Source of the DNA: Nisaea sp.
GTDB taxonomy: Bacteria > Pseudomonadota > Alphaproteobacteria > Thalassobaculales > Thalassobaculaceae
Length of the DNA: 64,000 nt
Direction: 5' to 3'
Assembly (NCBI RefSeq): GCF_017640745.1
Contig: NZ_JAEPQA010000002.1
Location: 186,001 to 250,000, forward strand
Part shown: piece by piece, positions 44,445 through 54,175 of the stretch
Layout of the letters: every line of letters begins with the position of its first letter
Numbering within the stretch: position 1 is the first letter of the stretch
Program-made: the position numbers and the translations under genes
Notes under the pieces: generated by a model
Database searches by the model: none
Told to the model about the DNA's origin: nothing
The model's input: only the letters and a program-made list of their open reading frames with translations

Positions 44445-46535
44445 TTAGGTTCGGATCAATGCGTCCAGCATCACCACGCCGACGCCTTCTTCGCCAACGA
44501 GGACCGGGTTTGCTTCCGCTTCCTCTATGCGCGCGTGCCCGGCGAGCAGGGAGAGTGCGCTGACGGCGCTCGCAAGGGCTTCGAGGTCGCCTTTCGGTCG
44601 GCCGCGGAAACCGCGCATCAGCTCGAAGCCTTTGACTTCGCGTATCATCTTCCGCGCTTCCTCGACGCTCACCGGCGCAGGGCGTACCGCGCTGTCCCGG
44701 TAGATCTCGGTCATGACGCCGCCCATGGCGACCGTTACGACCGGGCCGGCGACCGGATCCCTCGAGAGGCCGATCAGGGCCTCGCCGAGACCTTTGGCGA
44801 GTTCCTGGATGAGGATGCCGGTGAGGCGGAAGCCGGGATGATAGCGCTCCGCCGAGGCCCGCATATCTTCAATTGCTGCCGTAAGCTCATCCTTGTCCGC
44901 TATTCCGACCTTGATCGCTCCGGCGTCCGTCTTGTGGGGCAGGTCCGGGGAAACGAGTTTAGCGACAACCGGAAAGGCGAAAGGCATGGCATCCGGTATC
45001 GGTGCGTCCGGATCCAGAACGAGCTGCCCGGGCCCCTGCAGGCCGATGGCGCCAAAGATCCGGGCCGAGGTGACTTCGTCGGCCGTGCCGGGCGCGAGCG
45101 CATCGATCTGTGTCGAAGCGGATTGCGGCAAGCTCGCCTCCGGGGCCGTTGCCGGCTCCGCATCGCTCATCAGCATGGCAATGGTCTCGGCGCAGCTCTC
45201 CACTGTCCGGAAGGTTGGGACGCCGCCGGCCTCGAGCAGGCGCATGCTGTCCGGGGCGTGCGGGAGGGGAAAGGCGAGCACGGGCGCCGCGCCCTCCGGT
45301 GCCGCGGCCACGGCGTCGACGATCGGCTTCACCGCCAGTTCCGGGTCGAACTGAGCCGAGGAGCCGATGGCGACGATTAGCACACCGGTCTCTGGATCGC
45401 GGATCAGCGTCGAGACTGCTTCCTTCATCACCTCGTAGCGCGCGCCCGCCAGAGTCACGTCGACCAGTTTGCCGTGACCGCTCGGAATGCCGTGTTCCGC
45501 GAAATGTGCTTTCGTCGCGGCACTGGCGCCGGCGATCTCGACGCCGCGGGCGCTCAGCTGGTCGACCACCATGGCCCCGCCGCCGCCGGTCGTGGCGATG
45601 ACGGTCGCGGTCTTCGGACGGTTTGGCTGCAGGCGGGCCCTGGCGAGTGCGCCCGGCGCCTCCAGCAGGGTTTCGAGCTGTTCCGCTTTCCGGATGCCGA
45701 TGCTGCGGAGGAGGGCATCGACAGCTTCGGCCGATCCCGTCAGCGCGCCGGTATGGGAGACGGAGAGCGCCTGGCCTTCTTCCGATTTGCCGATCATGTA
45801 GGCGACCACCGGCTTGCCTGCCGCGTGCGCCTTCGCGGCGAATGCGGCCAGAGCCTCCCGGTTCCGGACCGTCTCCATGAACAGCAGGAAGCCGTCGATT
45901 CCGTCGTGGTCGACCAGAATTTCTCCGATCTCGCCGATCCCGGCCGCGGCCTCGTTGCCGACGGATACGAAGGTGGAGAAAGCGATATCGCGCGCCGCGC
46001 CCCGGCTGAGCAGGGTACCGATGACGCTGCCGCTCTGGGAGATCACCGCCAGCCGGCCGCGCCCGATCTCCGCCGCGCCGAAAGCGGCATTGGTGGTCGC
46101 GGCAAAGCCCGACGCCGTATGCACCACTCCCATGGAGTTGGGGCCGATCAAGAGCATCCCGGCATCTTCCGCGATGCGGCGCACTTCCTGCTGCCTGCGT
46201 TCGCCCTTTTCCCCTGCCTCGGCGAAGCCGTCTGCGAGGATCGCAACGATTTTGACGCCTGCCGCCGCGCAGTCTTTCAGGGCCTCGATCGCAGGGTCTG
46301 CATCGAGCAGGATATACGCGAATTCAACCGGTTCCGGGATGGCTGAAACGGACGGCCAGGCCTTCTCGCCGAGCACCGTGTCGCGGGCCGGATTGACCGG
46401 ATAAATCCGACCCGCATAGCCGTGCCGTTTCAGAAAGCGCATAGGCCGCGCCGTGAGTTTCGTCTCCGTATTCGAGGCGCCAACGATCGCGATGGAAGCC
46501 GGGGAAACAAGGGCGTCGAGCAGGGAGGCACGCAT
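44445..46535 (-). CDS. ADP-forming acyl-CoA (acetate-CoA) ligase family protein
   Basis: The protein has 696 residues from the ATG at 46535 (MRASLLDALVSP). Domain order is CoA-binding (SIAIVGASNTETKLTARPM, about 12-130), the succinyl-CoA-ligase-like flavodoxin domain with the phospho-His loop VSHTGALTGSAEAVD, and a C-terminal ATP-grasp_5 (PFAFPVVAKLVSPDLPHKTD, GILIQELAKGLGEALIG, then a PxVTVAMGG loop). It interconverts an acyl-CoA plus ADP and phosphate with the acid plus ATP; the acid is unknown. There is no GNAT domain, so it is not a Pat-type protein acetylase. It stands alone, divergent from the TPR-GT41 gene with a 179-bp gap. Confidence 0.88.
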   Translation of the reverse strand: MRASLLDALVSPASIAIVGASNTETKLTARPMRFLKRHGYAGRIYPVNPARDTVLGEKAWPSVSAIPEPVEFAYILLDADPAIEALKDCAAAGVKIVAILADGFAEAGEKGERRQQEVRRIAEDAGMLLIGPNSMGVVHTASGFAATTNAAFGAAEIGRGRLAVISQSGSVIGTLLSRGAARDIAFSTFVSVGNEAAAGIGEIGEILVDHDGIDGFLLFMETVRNREALAAFAAKAHAAGKPVVAYMIGKSEEGQALSVSHTGALTGSAEAVDALLRSIGIRKAEQLETLLEAPGALARARLQPNRPKTATVIATTGGGGAMVVDQLSARGVEIAGASAATKAHFAEHGIPSGHGKLVDVTLAGARYEVMKEAVSTLIRDPETGVLIVAIGSSAQFDPELAVKPIVDAVAAAPEGAAPVLAFPLPHAPDSMRLLEAGGVPTFRTVESCAETIAMLMSDAEPATAPEASLPQSASTQIDALAPGTADEVTSARIFGAIGLQGPGQLVLDPDAPIPDAMPFAFPVVAKLVSPDLPHKTDAGAIKVGIADKDELTAAIEDMRASAERYHPGFRLTGILIQELAKGLGEALIGLSRDPVAGPVVTVAMGGVMTEIYRDSAVRPAPVSVEEARKMIREVKGFELMRGFRGRPKGDLEALASAVSALSLLAGHARIEEAEANPVLVGEEGVGVVMLDALIRT

Positions 46536-46714
46536 GGGGGGACGGTCCGTGTGAACTGGAATCGGGAAAGGCGGTCGGGTGGACGGATCATGCCGCGCGC
46601 CGAAGCGATCTGACAAGTCATGCTCCCGCCAAGCAAAAAGCGTCTGCAATCTTCATCCCGGCACGGTAAAAGCTAGGGGTGCGGGACCGTGCCTGAACGA
46701 AGGGACAATCACGA

Positions 46715-49099
46715 GTGGATCTACAGGCGCTAGTAAACGACGCCTTCGCACGGCACCAGTCAGGCCGGCTCGACGAGGCGCTCCGTCTCTATCGTACGGT
46801 TCTCGCCATGCATCCGCCGATCGCGCTCGTACTCTCGCTTGCCGGTGATGCAGCGACCACGTCCGGCGATGCCGCATCCGGCAGGGCCTTGCTGCGCCAG
46901 GCCCTCGCCCTGGAGCCGCGCAAGAGTTCGTTCCGCCAGCTCCTCGCTTTCGCGGAGGCCTCGCTCGGGAACATTGTTGCCGCCGAAGACAATTATGCCG
47001 CCGCCGTCGAGGTCGATCCCGGCAATCTCTCCGCAATGAGCGATTGGGCCAACCTGATCCGCGTCCGTCGACCGGAAAAGGCACGCGCCCTTTTGCGGAA
47101 ATGCGTCCTGGCAGACCCCGGGAACGCGCCTCTGTTGAGGCATCTGGCCGAACTCACCGTGCGCGAAAGCTCGAAGTCTGGCCTGCGCATGCTATCCAAA
47201 GTGACGATCCTGATGCCGTCCGACGAGATCGCCTGGAAAAGGATGGGCCTGGTCGCACTCGTTGAACAGGCCGGCGGGGCTGCAATGCGGTCCCTCAAGA
47301 GAAGCCTTACCCTCGCGCCGGCGGACGCAGCGACCTATGCCAGGCTCGCGGACGCCGACGGGGAGGCGCAGAGCGCTTTGGAGCGCCTGAATATTCTCCG
47401 ATGGGCTTTGACCCTCAACCAGCGAAACGCGGATGCCTGGTTGTCGCTTTCGAACATCCTGCACAGCGAGGATCGCAAGGCGGAGGCCGGCCTTGGCTTC
47501 CGCCGGGCGATCCTTCTCCACCCGGGTCACCCGATCGCCGTAGGCAACAGCCTTGTTCTGGCCGCGGAAACCCGAACCTCCGGCAGCGCCGAGATCCACA
47601 CCGGTTACAGGCGGGCCCGCTGCATCAATCCGGTCCAGACCTCGACGCTCGTCAACTACGCCAAGTTTCTTATGGAGCAGGGCGCCCTTGGCGAAGCGAT
47701 CGAGGCCGCACGCAGTGCGATGGTCGCCGGGGACGCGCATCTGGACATGTTCATAGGACTCGCCAATGGACATCGCCAGTCCCGTCAGCACGCAGCGGCC
47801 GAGCTTTGTCTCAGGCGGGCGGCAACGGTTTTTCCCGATGCCGGAAATGTTCAATCCGGCCTGATCATGGGGCAAAACTACGAAACCGGCGTCAGCGCGG
47901 AGTCCCTCTATCGGCGGCATAGGGACTGGGCCGAACGGTGTGCTCCTGCGGAAGAACCGCTGTCCTACGACGTCGATCTCCGGCCAGATCGCCAGATCCA
48001 TCTCGGGTTTCTCTCCCCTGATCTGAAGCGCCATCCCGTCGGTTTTTTCATGATGCCGGTACTCAGGCATCTCGACCGCACGGGGTTCCGCGTTTCCATC
48101 TATTCGGATCTCGCCAAGGAAGATCTTTTCACCGAAGAATTGCGCCGCCATGCGGAGGCCTGGCACGACACGGGCCGCGTTCCGGATTCCGATCTGCGCC
48201 AGCGGATCATGGATGACCGCGTCGATATCCTCTTCGATCTGGCGGGACATTCGGCCGGCAACCGGATGCGGCTGTTCGCCCGGAGAGCAGCCCCTTTGCA
48301 GATGACCTGGATGGGGTATGTCGGGACGACCGGATTGTCGACGATGGATTATCTCGTCACGGACCGGTTTCAGACCGCGCCGGGGACCGAGAGGTTCTAT
48401 TCCGAGAAATGGCTGGTTCTCCCTGACGATTACATCTGCTTCTTTCCCTCGCCCACCGCTCCGCCCGTGGCTCCCGCGCCGGCGCTGGTGAATGGATATG
48501 TGACTTTCGGAAGCTTCAACAATCCGGCGAAATTAACGGATGAAACGCTGGCGCTCTGGTGCGACGTGCTGAAGGCTGTTCCGGGCGCCCGGCTGCTGCT
48601 GTCATACCGCGGCTTCGACGATCCGGGCATCCAGGCCGGTATCCGCGGATTTCTCGCCGCCCGGGGGATCTCGCCGGAGTTGGTTTCCTTCGAGACTAAC
48701 CGGTTCCACGAGGAATTTCTCGGCGGTTACGGCGAGATCGATATCGCACTCGACACGCTGCCCTATTCCGGCGGCCTGACGACCTGCGAGGCGCTCTGGA
48801 TGGGAGTTCCGGTCGTAACCCTGGCCACGCAGGATCATTTCGCAGGCCGGCATTCTCTCAGTCATTTGAGCAACGCCGGATTCTCGAGCTGGGCCGTCCG
48901 TAGCCGGGAGGATTTCGTCGGGCTGTCGAAGGCCCTTGCTTCCGATCACGGCCGCCTGGGGCAGATCCGCCAATCTCTGCGCAACGCGGTCGCCGCATCC
49001 CCGCTCTGCGATCGTCAGCGCTATGCGCGCAATGTCGAGATGCGGCTGAAAGACGCCTGGGCGGATTTTTGTGCTGCAACTGCACGCGTGGCTCGTTAA
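46715..49099 (+). CDS. TPR-GT41 O-linked glycosyltransferase (OGT-like)
   Basis: The protein has 794 residues from a GTG at 46715. The N-terminal 400 residues are TPR-like repeats (for example AFARHQSGRLDEALRLYRTV and the YAKFLMEQGALGEAIEAARS region). The GT41 catalytic region spans about 410-790: LGFLSPDLKRHPVGFFMMPV, DILFDLAGHSAGNRMRLFA (the conserved GH and Arg are present), WMGYVGTTGLSTMDY, FGSFNNPAKLTDETL (Lys of the nucleotide site), and DTLPYSGGLTTCEALWMGVPVVT. It is likely a cytoplasmic enzyme that glycosylates Ser/Thr of proteins selected by the TPR superhelix. The sugar and targets are not readable. Unlike the 0.45-kb paralogue, all key motifs are intact. Confidence 0.9.
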   Translation: MDLQALVNDAFARHQSGRLDEALRLYRTVLAMHPPIALVLSLAGDAATTSGDAASGRALLRQALALEPRKSSFRQLLAFAEASLGNIVAAEDNYAAAVEVDPGNLSAMSDWANLIRVRRPEKARALLRKCVLADPGNAPLLRHLAELTVRESSKSGLRMLSKVTILMPSDEIAWKRMGLVALVEQAGGAAMRSLKRSLTLAPADAATYARLADADGEAQSALERLNILRWALTLNQRNADAWLSLSNILHSEDRKAEAGLGFRRAILLHPGHPIAVGNSLVLAAETRTSGSAEIHTGYRRARCINPVQTSTLVNYAKFLMEQGALGEAIEAARSAMVAGDAHLDMFIGLANGHRQSRQHAAAELCLRRAATVFPDAGNVQSGLIMGQNYETGVSAESLYRRHRDWAERCAPAEEPLSYDVDLRPDRQIHLGFLSPDLKRHPVGFFMMPVLRHLDRTGFRVSIYSDLAKEDLFTEELRRHAEAWHDTGRVPDSDLRQRIMDDRVDILFDLAGHSAGNRMRLFARRAAPLQMTWMGYVGTTGLSTMDYLVTDRFQTAPGTERFYSEKWLVLPDDYICFFPSPTAPPVAPAPALVNGYVTFGSFNNPAKLTDETLALWCDVLKAVPGARLLLSYRGFDDPGIQAGIRGFLAARGISPELVSFETNRFHEEFLGGYGEIDIALDTLPYSGGLTTCEALWMGVPVVTLATQDHFAGRHSLSHLSNAGFSSWAVRSREDFVGLSKALASDHGRLGQIRQSLRNAVAASPLCDRQRYARNVEMRLKDAWADFCAATARVAR

Positions 49100-49225
49100 T
49101 CGTTAGTTCAGTTTTAGCAGGTATTCCTGCAGGTAACGCATTCCCCGAGCAGCGAATTCGGGTGGCGGAATTTTGAGGGGGAGCCCGTATCGTGCTTTTT
49201 GGGGCGGGCGGTGCTTGGTATCGAG

Positions 49226-50812
49226 ATGTCTCAAGAAGACCTGAATATTCTCGACTTCATCGTTGACGATACAGCTGTGTCCGCCAGTTGTGCGGAGCCC
49301 TGGAAAGTTCTCATCGTTGACGACGATCATGACGTCGCAGCGACCACGTCGCTCGTACTGCGCGACGTCGAGGTTGAGGGGCGTCCGCTCAATCTACTGT
49401 CTGCATATTCCGCGGCGGAAGCGAAAAAACTCTTGTCCGAGCATCCGGACGTCGGGCTTGCGCTGATCGACGTGGTCATGGAGACGCCGAATGCCGGTCT
49501 CGACCTTATCCGCTTTATCCGCGAGGACATGGGCAACAAGCTGATCCGCCTGGTTGTCCGCACCGGCCAGCCCGGCCATGCCCCGGAACAGAGCGTGATC
49601 ACCGACTACGATATCAGCGACTACAAGGAAAAGACCGAGCTGAGCGCGCAGAAGCTATTCTCGCTGGCCTATGCCGGTCTGCGTTCCTATCAGCAATTCC
49701 TGGCAATGGAACAGAGCCGGCGCGGACTGATGAAGGTCCTGCAGGCCTCGACCGCGCTTTTCGAGCAGCCGACCCTGGACGGGTTCGCCGACGGCATTCT
49801 GGAAAACCTCGAATCCCTTGCGAACATGCACCGTGGCGCGGGAGACAAGATCGGATCTTCGGCGGTTCTTGCGGTAGCAAACGGAAACAGCGATGCGGCC
49901 GAGAAATATGACGTAGTTGCCGGGCACGGGGCGGGCGCGGGTGCGCGCAACCTCGCGGAAATGGGGTTGGGTGAGACCGACAAGCGATTGATCCGAGAGC
50001 TCGCAAAGAGTGGTCCGGGGATTCATACCAGCCGCAGCGAGGATGCGCTTCTCGCCGGTATCGTCGGTCGCGGTGGCCAGACCAGCCTGCTCTTCCTTCC
50101 GGAACTGCAGAATCTCGACGGCCCGGACGCGCAGATCGTCGAAGTGTTCATCGGACAGGTTCTGACAGCCTTCGAAAATCTGCGTCTGCATGACCAGACG
50201 GAGCGGGCGCAGCGCGAAATCGTGCTGCGTCTCGGTGAGGCGGTCGAGACCCGGTCCGGTGAGACCGGTCGTCATGTGTCTCGCGTTGCCCTCTTCGCAC
50301 GAGAGATCGCCGCGAAGATCGGCCTTTCCGCCGAGCGTTCGGAGCTCCTCTTCAGGGCGGCTCCTTTGCACGACATCGGCAAGATCGGAATTCCTGACTC
50401 CATTCTCTGCAAGCCCGGCAAACTTGACCCGGACGAGTGGGAGGCGATGAAGGAGCACACGACGATCGGATATGAAATGCTGCGGACCTCGGATATGCCG
50501 ATCCTGCGGCTCGCGGCCCGCATCGCCCTCGAGCATCACGAGAAATGGGCCGGCGGCGGCTACCCGAACAATCTGGAAGGCGAGGACATTTCGGTTGAAG
50601 GCCGGATCGTCGGGCTGGTCGATGTGTTCGATGCCTTGACGTCGGAGCGTGTCTACAAGAATGCTTGGTCGGTCGAGCGGGCGGTCCAGCTGATCCGCGA
50701 CGAGCGGGGCAAGCATTTCGATCCTCGCATCGTCGATGCGTTCATGGACAATCTCTCCGCCATGATCGATATCAGAACGACATACGCAGACGAAAAGCTG
50801 GCAGGTGCCTGA
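49226..50812 (+). CDS. Response regulator with DUF3369 and HD-GYP domain
   Basis: The protein has 528 residues from the ATG at 49226; a TTG at 49199 would add nine. The receiver (about 25-150) has VDDDHD and acceptor Asp82 (LALIDVVMET), with Lys in YKEKTEL. DUF3369, a linker domain known between REC and HD-GYP, spans about 165-320. The HD-GYP domain (about 330-515) shows HDIGKIGIPD, ALEHHEKWAGGGYP and VDVFDALTSERVYK, so it should hydrolyse c-di-GMP. It lies 35 bp before a PAS-rich histidine kinase, the probable partner. Confidence 0.93.
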   Translation: MSQEDLNILDFIVDDTAVSASCAEPWKVLIVDDDHDVAATTSLVLRDVEVEGRPLNLLSAYSAAEAKKLLSEHPDVGLALIDVVMETPNAGLDLIRFIREDMGNKLIRLVVRTGQPGHAPEQSVITDYDISDYKEKTELSAQKLFSLAYAGLRSYQQFLAMEQSRRGLMKVLQASTALFEQPTLDGFADGILENLESLANMHRGAGDKIGSSAVLAVANGNSDAAEKYDVVAGHGAGAGARNLAEMGLGETDKRLIRELAKSGPGIHTSRSEDALLAGIVGRGGQTSLLFLPELQNLDGPDAQIVEVFIGQVLTAFENLRLHDQTERAQREIVLRLGEAVETRSGETGRHVSRVALFAREIAAKIGLSAERSELLFRAAPLHDIGKIGIPDSILCKPGKLDPDEWEAMKEHTTIGYEMLRTSDMPILRLAARIALEHHEKWAGGGYPNNLEGEDISVEGRIVGLVDVFDALTSERVYKNAWSVERAVQLIRDERGKHFDPRIVDAFMDNLSAMIDIRTTYADEKLAGA

Positions 50813-50847
50813 CTGGCAGAGCGCCTGATGCCGGAGTGAGACTCTGA

Positions 50848-53800
50848 ATGGGTGACCAGTCGGCCTCCACGGGATACAGCCAAGAGATCGCGGACTATTT
50901 CTTCGAATGGCAATGCGATCACCGCGGTGCCCTCACTCATCTTTCCGACAATTTCCGGGTCTTGACCGGACTTGATCCTTCGAAGTTGTTGGGGACGGTC
51001 CCTCCCCGGATGATCGAGACGATGCGTTCCGCAGCGGACCGGAACGAACCGTTTCGCGGTCTCCGGGTGGCGCTCTCCGACGGTGCCGCGGCCAGGACGG
51101 TTGTTCTCAGTGGCCGCCGCGCAGAACCGGTCCGTCCCGGGGGCGGCGGTTTTCACGGCTACGGATCCTGCCTCGACGAAGACTCGGGCATGGCCGAGGA
51201 GGCCGGCACCGGCAATCCCGGGCTTGGGGTCGACCGGGCGACGATCCTCGACCGCGCTCAAAAGCTTGGCAAGATCGGCTATTCGATCATGGAGCAGAGG
51301 TCTGGAGACGTCGTCTTCCACGGACCGATGCGGGATATTCTGGGCATTCCGGACGGCCGTATCTCGCTCGAGGAGATCAGGGCCCGTCTATTGCCGGAAG
51401 ACGTTGCGGTATACGACGCTGCGCGTCAGGAAGCTTTCGAGACGAGCCGGCCGGTGCTCGTCGAACTTCGCTATGGCCGGGACCGGACGGATTGCAAACA
51501 TGTCCGCCTGCAGTTCGAGCCGGTCATCACGAGTGACGGATCGGTCGCGTCGCTGTTCACCGTTCATCAGGACATTACCGAGCACCGGGCGGCCGAGAAA
51601 GCGTTGGTGCGCGCTCAGGAACTCGGGCGCATGGGCCATTGGCGGCGATACGAAACCGGCGAGGAGCCCTATTGGTCCGACACTCTGCTCGAGATTTTTG
51701 GCGTCGAGGAATTGCGCGATCGGGGAGAACTTCCCCGGAAATTTGCATCTCAGCTCATCCATCCGGACGATCGTCCGGATTTCATCGCCTTGCGGGATGC
51801 GGCGGCGAAGGCCGGTCAGGATTATAAGGCGGTCGTTCGCGTAAACCGTCCCGACGGCAAGATGATCTGGGTGGAAATCAGGGGCCACCCGATCGTCGAC
51901 AGTGAAGGAAATTTTTTCGGAACGCTGGGCACGGTTCAGGACGTCACCGCCTTCAAGCAGCTGGAACAGGAGATCCTGCAGAGAGATCAATGGTTCAAGC
52001 GGGCTCAGAGGCTCGGCGGCCTCGGTCATTGGGCTTTCGATCCCGAAAAAAGGCGGATCTATTTTTCTGAACAGGCGCAGATCACGTTCGGCTGTCCCGG
52101 CAGCGAGTACCTGACCTTTCAGGAAGCGATGGACCGGATCCATCCGGACGATCATGTCATTTTCGAGCAAATGCGCGAAAAAGTCCTGAAAGGCGAGCCC
52201 GGGTTTGAATTCGAACTCCGTGTGGTCCGGAAGGGCGGCTCGATGGCGCATCTCCGGATTTCCGCCGAGTTCGACTTTGCGGATAACGGCCGCCTGAAAC
52301 GCACCTTCGGTGTGATGTCCGATGTGACCCGGCTCGTCGAGGCGGAGGCGGCCCGCAGCGATGCCGAAGCCGTCATGACGGACATTTTCGAGAATGCGGA
52401 CTCCGGAATTCTCGTTCGCGATCTCTCCGGCCGGTTCATCCGGGTCAATACCCGAGCGGCGATCCAGCTTGGCCTGCGGATGGACGACATTCTCGGCCAT
52501 ACGGTCGACGAGGTTCTTGCCCAGAGCGATCGCATGGAACCCGCCAAGCAACTCAACGACGCGGCTCTGCGGGTGACCGCCACACGCGGCTCGGTCACAT
52601 ACGACTATAGTTTCGTGCCGAAAGCGGGAGGGCCTTCGACGCAAATCAGGGTGGTGAATTTCGCCATTTCAGGACGCGACGGCGCGATCCTCGCCATTGC
52701 GAGCATGCGATACGACATCACCGAATTCGTTCAGGCCCAGACGGCTCTGAAAAGCCTCAACGAGAGCCTTGAACAAACCGTCCGAACCCGCACCACGGAG
52801 CTGCGCCGCAGTGAGGAGAGGTTCCGCAACATTGCGTCGGCCTCGGCAGACTGGCTTTGGGAACTGGACGCGGATCTCAACATGGTCTGGTGCTCGGAAA
52901 ACTTCTTTGAAAACACCGGACGTCGCCCTGACGACTATTTGGGCAAGTCTTTTCTGGCTCTTGCCTCGGACCGGGAAAGGCTTGTCGACCAGCGTGAGGC
53001 GTGGAGCGCGTTCGAGGAAAAACTGAAGTCGCGGAGCCAGGTCCGCGGACTTGAGATCGAACGGCAGCATCCCAACGGAACCCGTATGGTGCGCATCAAT
53101 GCCAAGCCGGTCTGGGCTGACGGCGTCTTTTCCGGATATCAGGGCTCGACAGCTGACATCACCGAACTCAAGCAAGCGCAGAGCCGCCTGATTGAATCGG
53201 AACGTCTCGCGTCGCTGGGCGGCCTTGTTGCGGGCATATCCCATGAAATCAACACGCCGGTCGGGGCCAGTTATACCGTTGTCACGAAACTGACGCGCTC
53301 GCTTCTCGAACTTCGGACCGCCTACGAGACGCGAAGTATCAGCCAGTCTCTGTTCACGCGGGTCATGACGGAGCTGCAGGAAGGGCTGGGGATCATCCAG
53401 CGCGGGCTGGAGCGGACCTCCGAACTGATTTCCCATTTCAAGCAGGTCGCGGTCGACCAGACCAGCCATAAGCGCAGGTCGTTCGAGCTGGTCGAACTGA
53501 CCCGGGACATCGTGGCGACGATGGAGGCGACGATATCAGGGCGCGACATCGCGATCGTTGCGAGCGTGCCCGAGGGTATCGAGCTCGATTCCTATCCCGG
53601 ACCTCTCGGGCAGGTGATGATCAATCTGATCCAGAATTCGATCCTTCATGCCTTCGATCAGGACGGCGGGAACTCCGCCAGGATCGACGTCACGGCCATT
53701 CTCGAAGACTCCGGCTCGCTGTCGCTCACGGTCTCCGACAACGGGAAGGGAATGTCCGCGAAAGTCGTGCGCCGGGTATTCGAGCCGTTCTTCACCACGC

Positions 53801-53976
53801 GGTTCGGGAGCGGGGGGAGCGGGCTCGGCATGCATCTCGTCTATTCGATCGTGCACACCGTTCTCGGAGGCGACGTTTCGGTTTTCTCGGAGCCTGGAAA
53901 GGGCACGAAGGTGGTTATTTCGATGCCGCTCGTCGCGCCCGAGGTCGCAGAACAAGAGGCGTCAGCTGAAGCTTAA
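50848..53976 (+). CDS. Soluble multi-PAS sensor histidine kinase
   Basis: The protein has 1042 residues with no membrane segment, so it is cytoplasmic. I count six PAS modules. Starts are near residues 12, 145, 250, 375, 505 (IFENADSGILVRDLSGRFI) and 660 (ASADWLWELDADLNM). A coiled linker (SLEQTVRTRTTELRRSEERF) precedes the last. The kinase core has HisKA with ERLASLGGLVAGISHEINTP (phospho-His in SHEINTP) and a HATPase with the N box MINLIQNSILHAF, the VSDNGKGM G1 box and GSGGSGLGMHLVYSIV. There is no receiver. It follows the HD-GYP regulator by 35 bp and probably phosphorylates it. Its last codons form the left arm of a terminator. Confidence 0.92.
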   Translation: MGDQSASTGYSQEIADYFFEWQCDHRGALTHLSDNFRVLTGLDPSKLLGTVPPRMIETMRSAADRNEPFRGLRVALSDGAAARTVVLSGRRAEPVRPGGGGFHGYGSCLDEDSGMAEEAGTGNPGLGVDRATILDRAQKLGKIGYSIMEQRSGDVVFHGPMRDILGIPDGRISLEEIRARLLPEDVAVYDAARQEAFETSRPVLVELRYGRDRTDCKHVRLQFEPVITSDGSVASLFTVHQDITEHRAAEKALVRAQELGRMGHWRRYETGEEPYWSDTLLEIFGVEELRDRGELPRKFASQLIHPDDRPDFIALRDAAAKAGQDYKAVVRVNRPDGKMIWVEIRGHPIVDSEGNFFGTLGTVQDVTAFKQLEQEILQRDQWFKRAQRLGGLGHWAFDPEKRRIYFSEQAQITFGCPGSEYLTFQEAMDRIHPDDHVIFEQMREKVLKGEPGFEFELRVVRKGGSMAHLRISAEFDFADNGRLKRTFGVMSDVTRLVEAEAARSDAEAVMTDIFENADSGILVRDLSGRFIRVNTRAAIQLGLRMDDILGHTVDEVLAQSDRMEPAKQLNDAALRVTATRGSVTYDYSFVPKAGGPSTQIRVVNFAISGRDGAILAIASMRYDITEFVQAQTALKSLNESLEQTVRTRTTELRRSEERFRNIASASADWLWELDADLNMVWCSENFFENTGRRPDDYLGKSFLALASDRERLVDQREAWSAFEEKLKSRSQVRGLEIERQHPNGTRMVRINAKPVWADGVFSGYQGSTADITELKQAQSRLIESERLASLGGLVAGISHEINTPVGASYTVVTKLTRSLLELRTAYETRSISQSLFTRVMTELQEGLGIIQRGLERTSELISHFKQVAVDQTSHKRRSFELVELTRDIVATMEATISGRDIAIVASVPEGIELDSYPGPLGQVMINLIQNSILHAFDQDGGNSARIDVTAILEDSGSLSLTVSDNGKGMSAKVVRRVFEPFFTTRFGSGGSGLGMHLVYSIVHTVLGGDVSVFSEPGKGTKVVISMPLVAPEVAEQEASAEA

Positions 53977-53990
53977 TTATTTTAAGCTTC
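53968..53990 (+). terminator. Intrinsic terminator overlapping the kinase stop codon
   Basis: GAAGCTTAA and TTAAGCTTC form a perfect 9-bp stem with a TTATT loop, followed by AAATAATTTTT. The left arm contains the TAA stop of the PAS kinase. It ends the HD-GYP/kinase transcript 186 bp before livK. Confidence 0.7.
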
Positions 53991-54175
53991 AAATAATTTT
54001 TGACCGCGATTAGTCTTCAAAAATGCGATCCGTCATTTTCGGAAGCCGCTTGGCGTTCCGAGGATCGGGATTGCCAAGAACGCAAGTATAATGCAACTTC
54101 GTACCAAGGTGTGCACTATGTTGCATATCGGGGGCAGTGGCATCCGTGCCGCATCACTCTGGGAGGCTTAGTAAA